Origin: Cephalothrix spiralis
Lineage: Eukaryota > Nemertea > Palaeonemertea > Archinemertea > Cephalotrichidae
DNA: 11,032 bases
Direction: 5' to 3'
Assembly: GCA_032353305.1 (NCBI GenBank)
Contig: JAUCNG010384037.1
Span: 1 to 11,032, forward strand
A model generated the notes under the pieces. It was not told the DNA's origin, did not search any database, and saw nothing but the letters and a program-made list of their open reading frames with translations. Below are positions 10,001 to 11,032 of this stretch, one piece after another. Position numbers and translations under genes: made by a program. How positions within the stretch are numbered: position 1 is the stretch's first letter; the number at the start of each line of letters is the position of its first letter.

Positions 10001-10191
10001 ATTTCTTATTTGTGTACTGATCATATTTTGTTATGTTTACAATTTCAGGTAATGAATATGGAACAAAAGTAGTAAATGTATCAGAGCCACTTTGCAAGTT
10101 GGAGGGACATCGAAATCATGTTACATGTGTCTCATGGTCCCCACACACCGGTGGAATGATTCTTTCGTCATCATTTGATGGAACTGTTCAG
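623..10191 (+). CDS. GEMIN5: Gemin5 (gem-associated protein 5), N-terminal half, 12 exons, 3' incomplete
   Basis: Joined exons are 623-1018, 1846-2027, 2263-2375, 2745-2955, 3691-3838, 4506-4602, 5513-5625, 7050-7135, 8110-8180, 8432-8565, 8974-9238 and 10049-10191. They give 653 in-frame codons with no stop, and phases agree at all 11 junctions. The product follows human Gemin5 collinearly, through the SPNWY start, FGSRSS, SKDRTIRMWN, GRIVFN, WQGIKSKV, LAFGTEDGRVGIYDT, YHNKVVY and LEGH...SFDGT. In the known family, Gemin5 is a roughly 1500-residue cytoplasmic subunit of the SMN complex. It has two seven-bladed WD40 propellers that bind the Sm site and cap of pre-snRNAs, then a helical dimerisation region and RNA-binding C-terminus; it also affects translation. 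Here the second propeller is unfinished and everything after it is missing because the window ends. ATG 623 is chosen because homology starts within a few residues and there is an A at -3. The roughly 30-residue acidic loop of human Gemin5 before SKDQTIRIW is absent. Confidence 0.95.
1019..1845 (+). other. Intron 1
   Basis: Spliced as GTACTT...TTTTCAG, from phase 0 to phase 0. The first 200 bp hold a cluster of GGAGCGCAT repeats, listed separately. From about 1240 to 1845 I see only A+T-rich intron sequence. Two minus-strand open frames (1488-1685 and 1615-1803) show no recognisable protein. Confidence 0.85.
1113..1182. repeat. GGAGCGCAT repeat cluster with a 9-bp hairpin
   Basis: ATGCGCTCC (1113-1121) and GGAGCGCAT (1132-1140) are a perfect inverted repeat around a 10-nt spacer. 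A third exact GGAGCGCAT follows at 1174-1182, with a related AGAGCGCAA between. The unit is GC-rich against an AT-rich intron. It may be the remains of a small transposon end; no element is identified. Confidence 0.55.
1846..2027 (+). CDS. GEMIN5: Gemin5 exon 2 (residues 133-193)
   Basis: Acceptor is TTTTCAG|AAAAAA and donor is ATAGG|GTAATT, leaving phase 2. It encodes LGVSPIAKDLILAADDKGYL followed by EEWNWQ. This corresponds to human LHWSPRVKDLIVSGDEKG followed by the FCYWFN strand. It then encodes PEKGYIHTIVLSPYKWNHAVIG, matching the human FCLTCSPHHEDLVAIG region. The open frame runs back to an ATG at 1813, but that part is intron. Confidence 0.93.
2028..2262 (+). other. Intron 2
   Basis: A 235-bp GTAATT...GTTTCAG intron in phase 2. 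Nothing else is recognisable in it. Confidence 0.85.
2263..2375 (+). CDS. GEMIN5: Gemin5 exon 3 (residues 193-231)
   Basis: Acceptor is TTGTTTCAG|GTATCG and donor is AAAG|GTAGGT, phase 1. It encodes YRSGLILLIDIKDRG and FHGHTEEVLSLQWQPF, matching human YKDGIVVIIDISKKG and LRGHDDEIHSIAWCPL. This is the end of one blade and the GH-dipeptide start of the next. Confidence 0.93.
2376..2744 (+). other. Intron 3
   Basis: A 369-bp GTAGGT...TTTTCAG intron in phase 1. It sits where human Gemin5 has an extra acidic loop, but joining exons 3 and 4 keeps the frame and the WD fold. No additional exon is apparent inside. Confidence 0.82.
2745..2955 (+). CDS. GEMIN5: Gemin5 exon 4 (residues 231-301)
   Basis: Acceptor is CTTTTCAG|GAGGGA and donor is AGTGG|GTTAGT, phase 2. 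The first part, LLASCSKDRTIRMWN, is a textbook WD40 blade end. The second part, RQRVWMSVCWPKSRPDVLIS, aligns with human RLWLTLHWPSNQPTQLVS. Trp282 corresponds to human Trp286, the residue linked to m7G cap binding. The open frame extends past the donor (to 2992) into the intron. Confidence 0.93.
2956..3690 (+). other. Intron 4
   Basis: A 735-bp GTTAGT...ATTTCAG intron in phase 2. Its left third is the TTAA-flanked MITE at 2989-3226. From 3227 to 3690 I see no coding signal, RNA gene or repeat. Confidence 0.85.
2989..3226. mobile_element. MITE with 23-bp perfect terminal inverted repeats and TTAA ends
   Basis: The left end (2989-3011) and right end (3204-3226) are exact reverse complements. 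Inside the TTAA they read GGTATCAGTCTAGAGATAG on the left. Similarity continues inward with few mismatches, including CTTTC (3018-3022) against GAAAG and an AACCG/CGGT stretch, so much of the element can fold back on itself. There is no coding capacity. The TTAA at both tips fits the target duplication of piggyBac-type transposases, but it may instead be part of the repeat with a TA duplication as in Tc1/mariner. The left end lies about 33 bp from the exon 4 donor. Confidence 0.85.
3691..3838 (+). CDS. GEMIN5: Gemin5 exon 5 (residues 301-350)
   Basis: Acceptor is GTATTTCAG|TGGAGA and donor is GACAG|GTAGAT, phase 0. It encodes GGDMLLWDIKD, then GRIVFNIC, then CSTSLDRQ. Arg327 and Arg349 fall where human has Arg335 (SRIVFN) and Arg359 (SMDRD), both recalled as Sm-site contacts. 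The exon is short and not visible as a long ORF; homology and phase define it. Confidence 0.92.
3839..4505 (+). other. Intron 5
   Basis: A 667-bp GTAGAT...CTTTCAG intron in phase 0. It contains the foldback at 3867-3952. A weak tRNA-like box A (TACCCTAATGGATAAG, near 4231) and GGTTCAAAA (near 4266) are too close together to call. The rest is featureless. Confidence 0.85.
3867..3952. repeat. Nested foldback in intron 5
   Basis: TTGTAAC (3867-3873) pairs with GTTACAA (3946-3952). CTTCA (3881-3885) pairs with TGAAG (3936-3940), and GGGCGG (3887-3892) pairs with CCGCCC (3912-3917). A palindrome GGTCATCATGACC fills 3922-3934. The arms are properly nested. It could be a tiny MITE relic or a structured RNA. 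Confidence 0.5.
4506..4602 (+). CDS. GEMIN5: Gemin5 exon 6 (residues 351-383)
   Basis: Acceptor is AATCTTTCAG|ATAATT and donor is CCAG|GTAAAA, phase 1. It encodes IILWNLANRSSQITIP and CIGGYVNALSMSSV, against human VKCWDIATLECSWTLP and SLGGFAYSLAFSSV. The cap-pocket pair Phe381/Tyr383 of human reads Tyr371/Asn373 here. Confidence 0.9.
4603..5512 (+). other. Intron 6
   Basis: A 910-bp GTAAAA...TCTTACAG intron in phase 1. An 84-codon + frame at 5102-5356 has no recognisable domain and no connection to the gene. I see no RNA gene or clear repeat. Confidence 0.85.
5513..5625 (+). CDS. GEMIN5: Gemin5 exon 7 (residues 383-420)
   Basis: Acceptor is CATCTTACAG|GTTTTT and donor is TGT|GTAAGA, phase 0. 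It encodes FLAIGSGDDIIRIMN and YDVNVLWQGIKSKVSC, a close match to human SLAIGVGDGMIRVWN and YDVKNFWQGVKSKVTA. This is the closing blade of propeller 1 and the link to propeller 2. Confidence 0.93.
5653..5977 (-). mobile_element. tRNA-derived SINE, copy A
   Basis: Read on the minus strand it begins with a tRNA-like head. A box-A-like TGGCTTGGTAG starts at 5969, followed by ATAATCC in the anticodon region and GGATCGATACC as a diverged box B. The shared body then runs from CTCGACACCA to a TATATAGAAGAAG tail. The body matches copy B over its whole length with scattered differences, and has about 12 extra bases after CTTAAGCAA. The tail lies 27 bp from the exon 7 donor. The head differs from copy B more than the body does. 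Confidence 0.85.
6487..6875. mobile_element. Inverted-repeat element with internal ~75-bp tandem units
   Basis: TTGGTTTACGGACA (6487-6500) is repeated exactly in reverse complement at 6862-6875. Between them, units containing ATTTTTCCGACG, long T runs, GACGTCTG, a CCGTCGGCGG-like block and an A run recur. The CATTTTTCCG core appears near 6552, 6624 and 6702, and a diverged copy near 6836. Flanks AAATTACTT and AAATAATTT agree at 7 of 9 positions and may be a worn target duplication. The + frames 6487-6756 and 6773-6955 are by-products of the repeats. Superfamily unknown. Confidence 0.72.
7050..7135 (+). CDS. GEMIN5: Gemin5 exon 8 (residues 421-449)
   Basis: Acceptor is TTGTTTTAG|TTATCC and donor is GCAA|GTGAGT, phase 2. 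It encodes LSWHPKREGLLAFGTEDG followed by RVGIYDTLSSK, nearly identical to human LCWHPTKEGCLAFGTDDG and KVGLYDTYSNK. At 86 nt it is not a multiple of three, so skipping it would shift the frame. It lies between two oppositely oriented SINE copies. Confidence 0.95.
7392..7466 (+). other. tRNA-like head of SINE copy B (Gln-like, anticodon TTG)
   Basis: The D stem GTTC/GAAC and the T stem CCGGG/CCCGG with loop TTCGAGA are perfect. The anticodon loop CTTTGAA would read TTG, as in tRNA-Gln, but the anticodon stem has mismatches. The acceptor arms (GTTTCAG and CTCGACA) pair poorly, so it is not a working tRNA gene. It is followed directly by the SINE body. Confidence 0.7.
7392..7695 (+). mobile_element. 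tRNA-derived SINE, copy B
   Basis: The first 75 bases form a tRNA-like head, then a body of about 215 bases ends in ATATAGAAGAAGAAG. Box A is TGGTTCAGTGG (7399-7409) and box B is GGTTCGAGACC (7442-7452), the RNA polymerase III promoter of tRNA genes. The body carries GTGGCTCGGTCAGGTTAAAT, GCTAATCGGTATATAGAAAA and CAGTCATCTGACGCC blocks, all found in reverse complement in copy A. It is non-coding and would need a LINE partner to move. Confidence 0.88.
8110..8180 (+). CDS. GEMIN5: Gemin5 exon 9 (residues 449-473)
   Basis: Acceptor is TAATTTCAG|GCCCCC and donor is TTAG|GTAAGT, phase 1. It encodes PPMTSCSYHNKVVYCVDWGP, matching human [20 protein letters not shown]. Tyr463 corresponds to human Tyr474, an RNA-contact residue. 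At 71 nt this is the smallest exon in the window. Confidence 0.92.
8181..8431 (+). other. Intron 9
   Basis: A 251-bp GTAAGT...TATTCTAG intron in phase 1, strongly AT-rich. The minus-strand open frame 8226-8456 overlaps exon 10 and has no recognisable domain. Confidence 0.85.
8432..8565 (+). CDS. GEMIN5: Gemin5 exon 10 (residues 473-517)
   Basis: Acceptor is ATTATTCTAG|GTTTTG and donor is AAAAG|GTTTGT, phase 0. It encodes NIVLYSVGDGIIFQHDP and NLNDLIKMYNDKK. These align with human SLALYSCGGEGIVLQHNP and FDINKLIRDTNSIKYK. The Gly/Pro-rich loop before this strand in human is shorter here. Confidence 0.9.
8566..8973 (+). other. Intron 10
   Basis: A 408-bp GTTTGT...TTTTCTAG intron in phase 0. 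I see no repeat, RNA gene or other signal in it. Confidence 0.85.
8974..9238 (+). CDS. GEMIN5: Gemin5 exon 11 (residues 518-606)
   Basis: Acceptor is CTTTTTCTAG|GCTGAT and donor is TTAG|GTGAGT, phase 1. It encodes TVIRWKSDLSVVAVGTETGM, then VEIYNCHEFKLLGVISFQNK, then LVSYIAWHPEF and AWLAFGSNDNCIYVNN. Human equivalents are [51 protein letters not shown] and LMASGSNNAVIYVHN. The open frame continues past the donor to 9354, but homology stops at 9238. Confidence 0.94.
9239..10048 (+). other. Intron 11
   Basis: An 810-bp GTGAGT...AATTTCAG intron in phase 1. It carries the second candidate SINE (about 9461-9657). The remaining 9658-10048 shows nothing recognisable. Confidence 0.85.
9461..9657 (+). 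mobile_element. Candidate second tRNA-related SINE
   Basis: TGACCGAATGGT (9469-9480) resembles the box A of Ser/Leu-type tRNAs. GGTTCGAATCT (9516-9526) is a good box B, 47 bases downstream as in a tRNA. A non-tRNA part follows with GGTGGGCACCTGGCC and GGGCCACC, able to form an imperfect hairpin, and an A-rich end near 9650. It shares no body sequence with SINE copies A and B. Ends are approximate, and with a single copy the call rests on the promoter boxes. Confidence 0.45.
10049..10191 (+). CDS. GEMIN5: Gemin5 exon 12 (residues 606-653), last exon in window
   Basis: Acceptor is ACAATTTCAG|GTAATG and donor is GTTCAG|GTATTA, phase 0. It encodes EPLCKLEGHRNHVTCVSWSP and ILSSSFDGTVQ, matching human [20 protein letters not shown] and LVSASYDGTAQ. 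Human continues with VWD, so the next exon should begin with those codons; I do not find it before 11032. His629 and Phe648 replace human Lys641 and Tyr660. Confidence 0.93.
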
Positions 10192-11032
10192 GTATTAATT
10201 TCTTTTTTACACTATATCAAAAACCAGGGTCAAAAAATGCAGTTTGCAGGTATGTTATGTTCCGAGCACAATATAGAGAACGCATGTATCAATGAGCGCC
10301 ATGTTTATTGTCTAATCACAATCGTTAGAGTAACATCGAGGAGGGGGGGTAGGATCACTACATCCCCCATTTTTTATAATTACACAAACAAAGTTAATTA
10401 AAGTCCTGTAAGCACAAGTGTTCAAATTTTAACTGTCAATTATTCATTGGTACTTTTCGATTTTAAAATGGCACCTGTTGTAGGTTTAAAAAAAAATATT
10501 GTTATAAACCACTGTTCACAAATGTCATTTTAAACAGAGCTTATCTAACTAAAAAAAAACAGAAAGTAGGGTGGACTGCCTACTTGACTAATTACAAATT
10601 TTGGGATTATTCTGCCCAAAAATTAACACAAAATGTTCAGATCATATTCTGAATTGAATTCACAGTTAAGTTACTTTGTCGAATTCAGATGAATTCGGTT
10701 CCTTCGATATCTAGAACCATCAAATGTTTGCACTATGTATGATCTGGGTGTGCTTAACTTTTCCACCACTTTTCCTTTAACCCAAATTTGGTTCAGTTGT
10801 ATTCTGATATTTTGCCCGACCTTTAGAGGCGACAAAGGTTTAGTGTGTTTGTCATAGACTTCTTTACGTTTTCTTTGGTTCATATGAATTGATTTCATCA
10901 GTTCATTTTGTCTAAGTTCTCTGGTTTAAGTTTCGAATCGGCTGTTGGTAGGGTGGTTCGAAGTCGTCGACTGTAGAGCATCTGCGCTGGCGATGGTAGA
11001 TTTTCACCAGGGGTATTACGATGTTCTAATAT
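10192..11032 (+). other. Intron 12, incomplete
   Basis: Begins with the GTATTA donor of exon 12 and runs off the window. The right part is the retrotransposon fragment at 10671-11032. From 10192 to 10670 I see AT-rich intron with no exon matching the expected VWD continuation. Confidence 0.75.
10671..11032 (-). mobile_element. Ty3/gypsy-type retrotransposon fragment, C-terminal end of pol (integrase), frameshifted
   Basis: On the minus strand, 11032-10898 encodes a stretch with EHRNTPG, SPAQMLYSRRLRT and LPT. This is the conserved pattern at the end of the integrase core of Ty3/gypsy elements. A second frame, 10898-10671, encodes KEVYDKHTKPLSPLKVGQ, then WVKGKVVEK and RSYIV...YRRNR, the usual C-terminal integrase module. 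The two pieces are adjacent in family order but in different frames. The first ends at a TGA (10898-10900), so a small indel lies roughly between 10900 and 10927. The frame closes at 10671. The upstream part of pol is off the window; neither LTR is seen. Not a host gene. Confidence 0.85.

Noticed and set aside
1-11032. CRISPR array, bacterial operon or phage-defence system
   Set aside because: The window is a spliced animal gene with GT-AG introns and SINEs; no evenly spaced short repeats or prokaryotic genes are present.

Overview
The window is animal nuclear DNA. It holds the first half of one spliced, A+T-rich, intron-filled gene on the + strand, and no other host gene could be supported. 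Twelve exons between 623 and 10191 all have GT-AG borders. Their reading phases match at every junction, giving 1959 nt, or 653 codons. The protein aligns from its first residues with Gemin5, the snRNA-recognition subunit of the SMN complex. It ends at the residue corresponding to about Gln665 of human Gemin5 (recalled numbering), so most of the two N-terminal WD40 propellers is present. The rest of the propellers and the helical C-terminal half lie beyond the right edge. Sequence divergence from human points to an invertebrate. The species cannot be fixed from this stretch; a tunicate, a cnidarian or another intron-rich invertebrate would fit.

Layout: 1-622 is upstream DNA with a palindromic E-box, a YY1-type ATGGCGGC site and a short upstream ORF that starts inside that site. 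Exon 1 (623-1018) is followed by intron 1, which carries a cluster of GGAGCGCAT repeats. Exons 2-4 lie close together. Intron 4 holds a 238-bp MITE with perfect 23-bp terminal inverted repeats ending in TTAA. Intron 5 has an 86-bp foldback. Intron 7 carries a tRNA-derived SINE on the minus strand, and then a 389-bp inverted-repeat element built from internal ~75-bp repeats. Exon 8 follows. Intron 8 holds a second copy of the same SINE on the plus strand. Intron 11 holds a possible member of a different tRNA-related SINE family. The incomplete last intron holds a frameshifted minus-strand piece of a Ty3/gypsy-type pol gene.

Biology: Gemin5 reads the Sm site and the m7G cap of pre-snRNAs and hands them to the SMN complex for Sm-ring assembly. 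Several residues recalled as RNA contacts in human Gemin5 are kept here (NWY, Arg33, Trp286, Arg335, Arg359 and Tyr474 equivalents). Four others differ (Phe381, Tyr383, Lys641 and Tyr660 equivalents). The remaining interest is in the mobile elements in the introns, above all the inverted SINE pair around exon 8. I found no evidence of a new multi-gene system.
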